Below, piece after piece: positions 32,424-39,339 of a stretch of 39,339 bases of DNA. Origin of the DNA: CAYVUV01 sp964455095 (GTDB taxonomy: Bacteria; Desulfobacterota; Binatia; HRBIN30; CADEER01). The translations under genes were made by a program, and so were the position numbers. Numbering within the stretch: the first letter of the stretch is position 1; every line of letters starts with the position of its first letter. The notes under the pieces were generated by a model. That model ran no database searches. It was not told where the DNA came from and worked only from the letters and a program-made list of their open reading frames with translations. The stretch covers positions 1 to 39,339 of the forward strand of contig CAYVUV010000207.1 in assembly GCA_964455095.1 (NCBI GenBank), given 5' to 3'.

Positions 32424-33526
32424 GCGGTCGCCGCGACGTTCTCATCGCCGGCGGCGGTCCGGTGGGGCTCTACGCCGCCATCGAAGCGGCGCGCGCCGGG
32501 CTGCACGCCACCGTGCTGGAAGCGCGGCCGGGCGTGCTCGACAAGGCCTGCGGCGAAGGATTGATGCCGGCCGCCGTCACCGCCCTGGAAAGGGCCGGCG
32601 TGCAGCCGGTCCGCAAGTATCCTTTTGTCGGTATCCGCTATGTCGAAGGCGCGGCGTGCGCGGAAGGCCGCTTCGCCGACGGCAGTGGCTGGGGCGTGCG
32701 CCGCACCGAGCTCCACCGCGCGCTGCGCGACCGCGCCGAGGAAGTCGGCGTGACGGTGCTGGAGCACCGGGTGACCGATGTGCGCCACGATGGCCATGGC
32801 GTCGTGGTCGATGGGCTGCGAGCGGACTATCTGTTGGCAGCCGACGGCCTGCGCTCTCCCGTGCGGCGACGGTTGAAGCTGGAGGCTCCGCCCAGGTATC
32901 CGGCGCGCTACGGCTTGCGCCGACACTTCCGCGTTCGCCCGTGGAGTCGGTTCGTCGAAGTCCACTGGCACCCCCTCGGCGAGGCCTACGTGACGCCGGT
33001 CGCCGACGACGAAGTCGGCGTGGCCTTGCTCTTCGACGACCGCAGCCACCCTCACGGCGGCGACGACGGCTTCGCCGCCATGCTCGAGCGCTTTCCGGGC
33101 CTGGCCCAGCATCTGGCCTCGGCAACGCCCACGTCTTCCGCGCGCGGCGCCGGCCCGTTCGAGCAGCGCTCCTTGCGCGTCGTCGACGGGCGGGTGCTGC
33201 TGGTCGGGGATGCGGCGGGTTACCTCGACCCCATCACCGGCGAGGGACTTCGCCTCGGTTTCCTGGCCGCAATCGCCGCGGTCGATGCGATCGTCAGCGG
33301 CGACACGGCGCGCTACGAAGCCCAATGGCAAGCGCTGATGCGCCGCTATTGGTGGATGACCGCGGCGCTGTTGGCGCTGCGGCGCTCGCCGTTTCGCGCC
33401 CTGATGATCCCGACCTTGCGCCGTACCCCGCGTCTGTTCGATTGGGTGCTCGGCCAACTCGGCGAGCAGCCCGCCGGCGCGCGGGCGCTCAACGAGCCAT
33501 TGCAATGTGATCATTCCCGCTCGTAA
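32420..33526 (+). CDS. FAD-dependent monooxygenase/hydroxylase (SrsC-like)
   Basis: This protein has 368 residues from GTG 32420, which overlaps the ligase stop (GTGA). FAD-binding motifs: DVLIAGGGPVGLYAAIEA at the N-terminus, a DKACGEGLMPAAVTAL segment, GWGVRRTELHRALRDRA (the group A hydroxylase R-x-x-L/F region), YLLAADGLRSPVRRRL (the DG motif), and VLLVGDAAGYLDPITGEG (about 258-275, the GD motif). It resembles the geranylgeranyl-reductase/phenol-hydroxylase superfamily. In the Streptomyces srs cluster, SrsC hydroxylates the resorcinol ring to give quinones; the order here suggests the same kind of ring oxidation. Oxygen-independent reduction of an isoprenoid chain is the alternative. Confidence 0.85.
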   Translation: MSGRRDVLIAGGGPVGLYAAIEAARAGLHATVLEARPGVLDKACGEGLMPAAVTALERAGVQPVRKYPFVGIRYVEGAACAEGRFADGSGWGVRRTELHRALRDRAEEVGVTVLEHRVTDVRHDGHGVVVDGLRADYLLAADGLRSPVRRRLKLEAPPRYPARYGLRRHFRVRPWSRFVEVHWHPLGEAYVTPVADDEVGVALLFDDRSHPHGGDDGFAAMLERFPGLAQHLASATPTSSARGAGPFEQRSLRVVDGRVLLVGDAAGYLDPITGEGLRLGFLAAIAAVDAIVSGDTARYEAQWQALMRRYWWMTAALLALRRSPFRALMIPTLRRTPRLFDWVLGQLGEQPAGARALNEPLQCDHSRS

Positions 33527-34409
33527 TATCGAGCGCGTGGGGAAAAGGGGGGACACGGCACGCGTCGTCGCCGCAGGGTTATGCCTTGCCGGCGCGGGCG
33601 GGCTGGCGCTGGTCGCACCCGGCGCGGCCTTCGCGCACCCGGAGCTCGCCGTGGTCCAGGGCGCCGTCGACGAGGGCCTGGCTGCCAAGCCGGATGACCC
33701 CGATCTGCTGCTGCGCCAGGGGCACCTGCGCGCCGAGGCACGCGATTGGGACGGCGCGCTGGTCTCGTTCGCCCATGCGCTGGCGCACGGGGCCGATCCC
33801 GACACCGTCGGTGCGGCGCGCGCACAGGTCTTCCTCTCGGCGGGATTTCCGCGCATGGCCACGCTCGAGTACGACTCGGTCCTGGCCCGGCGGCCCGAGG
33901 CCTTCGAGGTGCTGTTCGAACGCGGGCGCGCCCAGGTGGCGCTCGGGCACACCGAAGCCGCCGACCGCGACTTCACCCGCGCCATCGCCCAGATGCGCAC
34001 CCCGCGGCCGGAGCACGTCATCGTGCACGCGCAAGCACTGCTGGCTGCCGGCAACCGCGCCGCGGCGTTGCGGGTCCTCGACAACGGCATCGCGCGCCTG
34101 GGCCCGCTGCCCGCGCTGCAATTGACCGCCATCGATCTCGACCTCGAGCTGCTGCGCTATGACAGCGCCCTCAGCCGACTCGACGTGCTCTTGCGGCAGA
34201 CACCGACCAACGAGGTGTGGATCGCGCGCCGCGCCGAGATCCTCGCGCGGGCCGGGCGCACCGACGAGGCGCGCGCCGAACGGGCGCGCGCGCTGCGCCA
34301 GATCGAATCGAGACCACCACAACGACGCAACCAGGCGTCGCAAGCGCTCGCCGACCAGCTGCGCAACGAGATCAACGGGGATGCCGCTGGCAAGAAGGGG
34401 GAACTATGA
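33507..34409 (+). CDS. periplasmic TPR-repeat protein
   Basis: This protein has 300 residues from GTG 33507, which overlaps the previous gene by 20 bp. GTG 33537 would shorten it by ten residues and gives a more ordinary signal peptide (VGKRGDTARVVAAGLCLAGAGG to AFA|HPEL). Helical TPR-like units follow: PDDPDLLLRQGHLRAEARDW, ADPDTVGAARAQVFLSAGF, EAFEVLFERGRAQVALGHTE, and EVWIARRAEILARAGRTDEA. It is probably a protein-interaction scaffold in the periplasm. Its stop overlaps the start of the phosphatase (ATGA), so the two are co-translated and perhaps partners. The link to the lipid locus upstream may be only by position. Confidence 0.82.
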   Translation: MIIPARNIERVGKRGDTARVVAAGLCLAGAGGLALVAPGAAFAHPELAVVQGAVDEGLAAKPDDPDLLLRQGHLRAEARDWDGALVSFAHALAHGADPDTVGAARAQVFLSAGFPRMATLEYDSVLARRPEAFEVLFERGRAQVALGHTEAADRDFTRAIAQMRTPRPEHVIVHAQALLAAGNRAAALRVLDNGIARLGPLPALQLTAIDLDLELLRYDSALSRLDVLLRQTPTNEVWIARRAEILARAGRTDEARAERARALRQIESRPPQRRNQASQALADQLRNEINGDAAGKKGEL

Positions 34410-36211
34410 GAGTCGCACGGACGACCGCCGTCATCGCCGCCTGCTCACTCGCGTTGGCCAGCAGTGCCTTCGCCGTCACGGTGACGCGCGGCCCGTATCT
34501 GCAACAGCCGACGACGAACAGCATCATCGTGCGCTGGCGCACCGATACGCCGACCGATAGCCGCGTCGCCTACGGCGCGGCACCGGGGTCGCTGACGTCG
34601 TTCGCCGACGACGCGACGCTCACCACCGAGCACATCGTGTCGGTGCCGGCGCTCGCCACCGACACGCAGTACTTCTACTCGATCGGCGACACCACGCCGA
34701 CCGTGCTCGCCGGCGATGATGCCAACCACTTCTTCCGCACCAACCCCGCCCCCGGCCCGCCGAAGCCCATGCGCATCTGGGTCACCGGCGACGGCGGCTT
34801 TGCCAACGCCAACGGCATGGCCGTGCGCGATGCCTACGCCGCGTACAACGGCGCTGGCACAGCCGACTTCTGGTTGCTGATGGGCGACAACGCGTACGTG
34901 TTCGGCACCGACGCCGACTACCAGGCCGCGCTGTTCGACATGCACCACGACATGCTGCGCAACACCCCGGTGTGGTCGACCTTCGGCAACCACGAGGATT
35001 TCTCCTCCGACGACCTGGCCGGAACCGGGCCCTACTTCGACATGTTCAGCTTTCCGACCGCGGCCGAGTCGGGCGGGGTCGCGTCCGGAACCGAGGCCTA
35101 CTACTCTTTCGACTACGCCAACGTGCACTTCATCGTCCTCGATTCCGAAGGCCCGTCGGCCGGAGTCGGCAACCCCGCGCCCGCCAGCCCGATGATGCTG
35201 TGGCTGGTCTCCGATCTGCAGGCGACGACGGCCGACTGGGTGATCGTCTTCTTTCACCGCCCGCCCTACTCCAAGGGCTTCTTCCACGATTCCGACCTGG
35301 AGCAGAGCGAGATCAACATGCGCACCAACGTCTTGCCGACGCTCGAGAGCTACGGCGTCGACCTCGTACTGACCGGCCACAGCCACAACTACGAGCGCAG
35401 CTATCTGCTCAACGGGCACTACGGACTGTCGCCGACCTTCGACCTGGCGACGCATGCCCTCGACTCCGGCGACGGCGCCCCGGCCGGCGACGGAGCGTAT
35501 CGCAAGGCCACGCTCGGCTCGGCGGCCAACGAAGGCGAAGTGTTCGTCGTCGCCGGCAGCTCGAGCGAAGTGCGCCCCGTCACGCTCAACCATCCCGCAC
35601 ACCGCATCGGACTGCTCGAGCTCGGCTCGGTCATCCTCGACATCAACGGCACGACGCTCGACGCCCAGTTCCTCAACGACAGCGTGCAAATCACCGATAC
35701 CTTCCGCATCGTCAAGGGGCCCGCCTGCCCCGCCGCCCCGAGCGGCGGCTGCGCGCCGGGTCCGAAGGGGCGGCTGACAGTGAAGAAGCACGCCTCGGAC
35801 AGCACCAAGGACAAGGTCATCTGGAAGTGGCAGAACGGGGTCCTCCAGGCCTCCGACATCCCCTCCCCGATGACGCAAACAGATCTCGCCCTGTGCGTGT
35901 ACGATCAGAACGGATACGTCCTCGGCAACGCGCTGCCCAAGGGCGCGCTGTGGAGCGCCAACGGCGGCGGAGACCTGCAGTACGACGACCCGGCCAGCCA
36001 GACGCTCAGCCTGCGCAAGCTCAAGATCAAGTTCTCCAACCCCTTCATCAAAGCCAAAGCGAAGGGCGCCGGGCTCGCCGTGCCGGCGTTGCCGTTGACG
36101 ACGCCGGTAACCGCGCAGCTGGTCAATCTCGACAACGGCAAGTGCTGGGAGTCGACCTTCACCGCGTCAACGGTGAGCGACGGAGGAAAGTTCAAGGCGC
36201 AGCTGCCGTAG
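34406..36211 (+). CDS. secreted purple acid phosphatase-like metallophosphoesterase with C-terminal TKDK-IWKW module
   Basis: This 601-residue protein has a signal peptide ending SSAFA (about 22). Residues 25-110 form an N-terminal Fn3-like purple-acid-phosphatase domain (RGPYLQQPTTNSIIVRWRT). The metallophosphatase core follows, with all ligand motifs: D129 in GDGG, GDNAY (160-164, including the Tyr that gives the purple Fe site), GNHE (194-197), H284 in FFHRPPY, and GHSH (324-327) followed by NYERS. The C-terminal residues about 455-601 are a separate module (KKHASDSTKDKVIWKW, LSLRKLKIKF, TTPVTAQLVNLDNGKCWES, FKAQLP). This module is shared with the propeller-like protein at 20277-22622. It probably releases phosphate from external esters. 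Confidence 0.88.
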   Translation: MRVARTTAVIAACSLALASSAFAVTVTRGPYLQQPTTNSIIVRWRTDTPTDSRVAYGAAPGSLTSFADDATLTTEHIVSVPALATDTQYFYSIGDTTPTVLAGDDANHFFRTNPAPGPPKPMRIWVTGDGGFANANGMAVRDAYAAYNGAGTADFWLLMGDNAYVFGTDADYQAALFDMHHDMLRNTPVWSTFGNHEDFSSDDLAGTGPYFDMFSFPTAAESGGVASGTEAYYSFDYANVHFIVLDSEGPSAGVGNPAPASPMMLWLVSDLQATTADWVIVFFHRPPYSKGFFHDSDLEQSEINMRTNVLPTLESYGVDLVLTGHSHNYERSYLLNGHYGLSPTFDLATHALDSGDGAPAGDGAYRKATLGSAANEGEVFVVAGSSSEVRPVTLNHPAHRIGLLELGSVILDINGTTLDAQFLNDSVQITDTFRIVKGPACPAAPSGGCAPGPKGRLTVKKHASDSTKDKVIWKWQNGVLQASDIPSPMTQTDLALCVYDQNGYVLGNALPKGALWSANGGGDLQYDDPASQTLSLRKLKIKFSNPFIKAKAKGAGLAVPALPLTTPVTAQLVNLDNGKCWESTFTASTVSDGGKFKAQLP

Positions 36212-36218
36212 GCGTCGA

Positions 36219-37007
36219 TCAGGTGCTGCTCGCCCTTGCGCGCAGACGCAGAGTGGCAAAGAGGACGAGCAGCACGACCAGCGCCATCAGCGCGCCGCGA
36301 CCGAGTGCCGGGGCCGGGGCAACGCCGGTCGCGCCGCGCACGTTCATGACGATGTGCATGTCGGGGAAGCTGACGCTGGCGGTCGTGACGGGCGACGGGA
36401 TGGCACAGGATGCGGCGGCGAGGTAGCTCGGCGCGGTCTCCGGTGCCGTGTTGGAACCGATGAAGAAAATGTATCCGTTGGCGATCCCACTCGGCGTGAA
36501 GACCTCGACCACGAGCTGCGAGCCGGCCGGCAACTGGGCCGAGATCGGCAACGAGAGCAAGGTCAAGGCCTGGTCCTGAATGGCGAAACTCCGGCTCGCC
36601 ACGAGGTTCAGCGTCCCGTTGGGAAAAGCCGCACCGGAGTTCGTGTACAGATTGAGAATGAGAGGCTGAGTCGGATCGCCGCCAAACGCCAGCTCGACGC
36701 CGATCTGCACCTCGCAGACGTGGAAGGCCCCGTCGATGCCGAACGAGGGCAGATCGAAGACGCGGAAGTAGCTGTTGTCGGCGTGAAAATCCGAGAAGTT
36801 GCACGAGGCCGAGTTCATCGCCACGACTGCATCGCTGCTCGAGTGCGTCAGCTCGACGGCGCCGCATTCGAGCAAGGGCAACTGCCCGGTCTGCCCGATC
36901 GGCGAACCGGTCGAACGCGATAGGCTCTGACCCCACCCCGCCGCGGCGTTCAAAACGAGGAGAGAAACCGCCGCGAGAACGTACAAACCCCTGTGCGCCG
37001 TGATCAT
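36219..37007 (-). CDS. secreted protein with C-terminal hydrophobic anchor tail
   Basis: This protein has 262 residues from ATG 37007, which follows gaggagg. The signal peptide is GLYVLAAVSLLVLNAAAGWGQ. The middle is beta-rich with no domain I recognise: SASCNFSDFHADNSYFRVFDLPSFGI, VCEVQIGVELAFGG, LILNLYTNSG, and a GSQLVVEVFTPSG region. The C-terminus is PAPALGRGALMALVVLLVLFATLRLRARASST: a short Pro-containing motif, one membrane helix and a basic cluster. This is the layout of PEP-CTERM/IPTL-CTERM-type sorting tails, though without their exact motifs. The stop faces the phosphatase stop seven bp away (convergent). Confidence 0.75.
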   Translation of the reverse strand: MITAHRGLYVLAAVSLLVLNAAAGWGQSLSRSTGSPIGQTGQLPLLECGAVELTHSSSDAVVAMNSASCNFSDFHADNSYFRVFDLPSFGIDGAFHVCEVQIGVELAFGGDPTQPLILNLYTNSGAAFPNGTLNLVASRSFAIQDQALTLLSLPISAQLPAGSQLVVEVFTPSGIANGYIFFIGSNTAPETAPSYLAAASCAIPSPVTTASVSFPDMHIVMNVRGATGVAPAPALGRGALMALVVLLVLFATLRLRARASST

Positions 37008-37251
37008 CGGTCCTCCTCTCAAACCCATACCGCCATCGTCACCAGCAAAATGAGGGGCTTGCCGTAGCAGGTTCTCGCTGCCGACACAAAAAAGGGTTCG
37101 GTCGTCGGCGAGCCGAAGGGTTTCAAGCTGGCCGCAGCGCGATCCATGCGGGCAGAACGCTTTCGCAGTCGCGACACTGCGGTGCGGCCTCGCATGCAGA
37201 CATATTGTCTCGACCTTCCGCCTGGCACCCCGCCTGTAACGATCGCGGCCA

Positions 37252-38075
37252 ATGATTGAGACCGAGACGACGCGGTTGCCGCCCGGACCGCAGATCCCCG
37301 CCATCGCGCAAGCCATTTACATCGCCGCCCGTCCGACGAACTTCTTCGACGACTGCGCCCGCCGCTACGGCGACTGCTTCGTCCTCCGCTTGCCCGGCGT
37401 CGCACCACCGATCGTGAACTTCTCACACCCAGGCGCGATCAAGCAGATCTTCACCGCCGACGGCGAGACGCTCTGTCCGGGTGAGGCCAACCTGCCGCTC
37501 GGTCCATTGTTGGGTCCCCGCTCCCTCCTGCTCCTCGACGCCCGTCCACACATCGAGGAGCCCCGACTGATGACGCCGCCGTTCCACGGCGACCGCGTGC
37601 AGGCCATACGGCCCTCATGCGCGGGGCGATCGACCGCAGCATCAACTCCTGGCCGCTGGGGCGCCCCTTTTCGTTTCACCGCGAGATGCAGGACGTCACG
37701 CTGGAGGTGATCATGCGGGCCGTCTTTGGCAAGGATGCTGGCGGCACCTCTCGCCAACTGCGCGACGCACTGTGCGCGCTCGTCAGGGTGGCGGTAAATC
37801 CGCTTTGGCTGCTCCCCGCGATGCAGCGCAACTTCGGTCCGCTGACCCCGTGGGCGAAACTGGTGCGCACGCGCCGCGCAGTCGAATCGATTCTCTACGC
37901 CGAATTCGCGCGCCGGCGGGCCGCGCGCGACGAGAGCTCGAGCGACGTGCTTCGATGCTGCTGGCGGCACGGTACGAGGACGGTCGACCGATGTCCGACG
38001 CAGCGCTCCGCGACGAGATGATCACGTTACTCCTCGCCGGCCACGAAACGACTGCAACTGCGCTGGCGTTCCGAG
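37252..38075 (+). pseudogene. cytochrome P450 remnant, two frameshifts, 3' truncated
   Basis: The translation runs in three successive frames. From ATG 37252 one frame reads LPPGPQIPAIAQAI through FVLRLPGV to MTPPFHGDRVQA. Near 37600-37616 homology moves to a second frame (LMRGAIDRSINSWPLGRPFSFHREMQ, LEVIMRAVFG). Near 37950-37955 it moves to a third (MLLAARYEDGRPMSDAALRDEM, then LLLAGHETTATALAF, the I-helix oxygen-binding motif AGxET). Homology stops at about 38072, eleven bases before the convergent porin stop. The K-helix ExxR and the heme-Cys loop are absent, so no active P450 can be made. It resembles CYP110-like bacterial P450s. The frameshifts could be assembly errors, but the missing C-terminal half could not. 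Confidence 0.85.
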
Positions 38076-38083
38076 CCAGGTGC

Positions 38084-39339
38084 TCAGAAGGACATCTCGA
38101 GGTTCGTACTGACGATGGAGCCGGTGGCGCCGACGAGCTGGGGCACCGCGGTGTAGCCGATCGGGGATTGGTTCGCGTAGATGTATTCCAGGTTCAAGCG
38201 CAGCTCGCGGCGCCGGAAGATCCACCAGTTCAGACCGCCCGTCACCTCCCAGGAGTCGCCGAAATCGCCGAAGATGTACGACCCCATCGTGTAGGCCTGC
38301 AGGGTCTCGGGCAGAATCATTCCCGAGCCGAGCAGCTGGAATCCGTGATCGAAGATGTGCTCGTCGGTCAGCGGTCCGTCGGCCTTGATGTCGTTCAACC
38401 AGCGCAGATAGTACTCACCTTCGAGCGCCAGGCCGCGGTACTTCACCCCGGCGTCGACGTCGGCCATATAGTATTTGACGTCGCTCACCGAGACGCCAGA
38501 TCCGAGCGCGCCGGGGGTAAAGATGATGGTGCCGTTCGACAGGCGGATCTGGGTGTTGTCGATGTCATCCGCACCGGGTTGCGACTGCTTGTCCTCGGGG
38601 CTGAAGGTGAAGTGCACGCCGAGCCGCGTGGCCAGATCCTGGTGGTTCTCGTAGTCGCCGAAGCCGGAGCGCGGCCCGAATTCTCCCGTCGTCGGCATGA
38701 ACCAGACCGCGCTCGAGAACGTCGTGAACTCGGCGTCCTGCTGCGCGGCGTCGACGCCCAGTTGACTGAGGTTGTTGGCGAGCATCATGTAGTAGGCGGT
38801 TCGCGGCAGCGGTTTGCCGTAGGCGAAGAAGCCGGTGGCATACGAGCCGCGGAAGAATTCATCGGCGGCGGTGCGGTGATCGACGGTGAGCCAGTAGGGG
38901 AAGTTGCCCGAGGTCGAGCGCGTCGTCGGCAGCGACAAGATCCCGGCGCCGAGCAGGAGTGCGTCGCTGAAATGGTACTTCAGATTCCCGCCCAGGACGA
39001 CCTGCGCCCCCTGCCCCATCGCCGCGTTGTTGGTCCACGAATACAGCACGTATTGGAACTTCGGATCGAGCAGCCATCCGCGGAACTCGATCTTGACCTT
39101 GTTGAGCTCGACGTCGTCTCGTTTGTCGAGCTTGACCTTCTGACCGAGACCATTGACGTACGTGTCGTCGACGCCTTTCGAGTTGAGGTAGCGCACGTAG
39201 GTGTAGATACCGAACCGCACCTCGCCCCATTCATTGCGAACCAGACCGAAGCCCCGCCCCTGCGCGTAGGTGCCAAAGAACTTCTCGGACGGCGCCGCCG
39301 CCACGACCTCGCCCACCTCGGGATTGGTTTCCGCGTCGG
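38084..39339 (-). CDS. outer-membrane porin, OprO/OprP-like (5' end beyond window)
   Basis: The frame is open to the right edge, so the N-terminus and signal peptide lie outside; about 418 residues are present. Alternating hydrophobic/aromatic strands run throughout (FGIYTYVRYLN, KVKIEFRGWLLDPKFQYVLYS, LALEGEYYLRWLND, ELRLNLEYIYANQ). The protein ends in TNLEMSF, the terminal Phe that outer-membrane barrels present to BAM. The KIEFRGWLLDPKFQY segment and overall pattern resemble the phosphate-selective porin O/P family; the substrate is not determinable. Its 3' end abuts the P450 remnant, so a rearrangement probably joined these loci. Confidence 0.8.
   Translation of the reverse strand, partial: DAETNPEVGEVVAAAPSEKFFGTYAQGRGFGLVRNEWGEVRFGIYTYVRYLNSKGVDDTYVNGLGQKVKLDKRDDVELNKVKIEFRGWLLDPKFQYVLYSWTNNAAMGQGAQVVLGGNLKYHFSDALLLGAGILSLPTTRSTSGNFPYWLTVDHRTAADEFFRGSYATGFFAYGKPLPRTAYYMMLANNLSQLGVDAAQQDAEFTTFSSAVWFMPTTGEFGPRSGFGDYENHQDLATRLGVHFTFSPEDKQSQPGADDIDNTQIRLSNGTIIFTPGALGSGVSVSDVKYYMADVDAGVKYRGLALEGEYYLRWLNDIKADGPLTDEHIFDHGFQLLGSGMILPETLQAYTMGSYIFGDFGDSWEVTGGLNWWIFRRRELRLNLEYIYANQSPIGYTAVPQLVGATGSIVSTNLEMSF

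Overview
The window is high-GC, densely packed bacterial chromosome from a Gram-negative organism. Evidence for an outer membrane and periplasm: a C-terminal-Phe outer-membrane barrel, a Tat-exported molybdoenzyme with periplasmic cytochromes c, and many signal-peptide proteins. The mix of DUF4215 Cys-rich repeat proteins, a bc-type respiratory chain with a molybdenum enzyme, and a type III polyketide locus suggests a deltaproteobacterial or Binatota-like (Desulfobacterota-related) lineage. That assignment is inference; there is no rRNA or other marker gene here. I saw no tRNA, rRNA, CRISPR array or intact insertion sequence.

Layout. Positions 3-3039 (+) hold a secreted kinase-fold-like protein followed by an ATP/ADP-translocase-family carrier fused to a C-terminal extracytoplasmic domain. 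Positions 3241-4785 (+) hold a secreted protein with two InlB-B-type repeats and a poly-Gly linker, followed by a large hairpin. A tandem universal stress protein (+) converges with a cytidylate-kinase-like protein (-). From 18495 down to 6684 (-) runs one tightly overlapping eight-gene operon: NAD(P)H/FAD/ferredoxin oxidoreductase, Rieske protein, cytochrome b, heptaheme cytochrome c, type II DMSO-reductase-family alpha, beta and heme-b gamma subunits, and a TorD-like chaperone. Together these look like a quinone-linked respiratory chain to or from a periplasmic nitrate/nitrite-type enzyme. Next to it lie a hemerythrin (-) and a Crp/Fnr regulator (+). A palindrome TATGA-N6-TCATA occurs in front of the operon and again between hemerythrin and regulator, which ties the three units into one predicted regulon.

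Positions 19781-28296 hold a PPOX-fold flavoprotein, a seven-repeat secreted protein, a divergent HCCA-isomerase/GST pair, and a 1302-residue secreted protein with 13 DUF4215 repeats. Positions 28678-33526 (+) form a compact lipid-polyketide locus: type III PKS, ICMT-like methyltransferase, acyl carrier protein, fatty acyl-AMP ligase and FAD-dependent oxygenase. It is followed without a real gap by a TPR protein and a purple-acid-phosphatase-like protein. The window ends with a secreted protein carrying a hydrophobic C-terminal tail (-), a broken and truncated cytochrome P450 (+), and an OprP-like porin (-) that runs off the right edge.

Two modules recur in otherwise unrelated secreted proteins: a C-terminal TKDKxIWKW module (20277-22622 and 34406-36211), and a roughly 140-residue STD/SAPL/VLTS module (20277-22622 and 24388-28296). 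I do not recognise either as a named domain.
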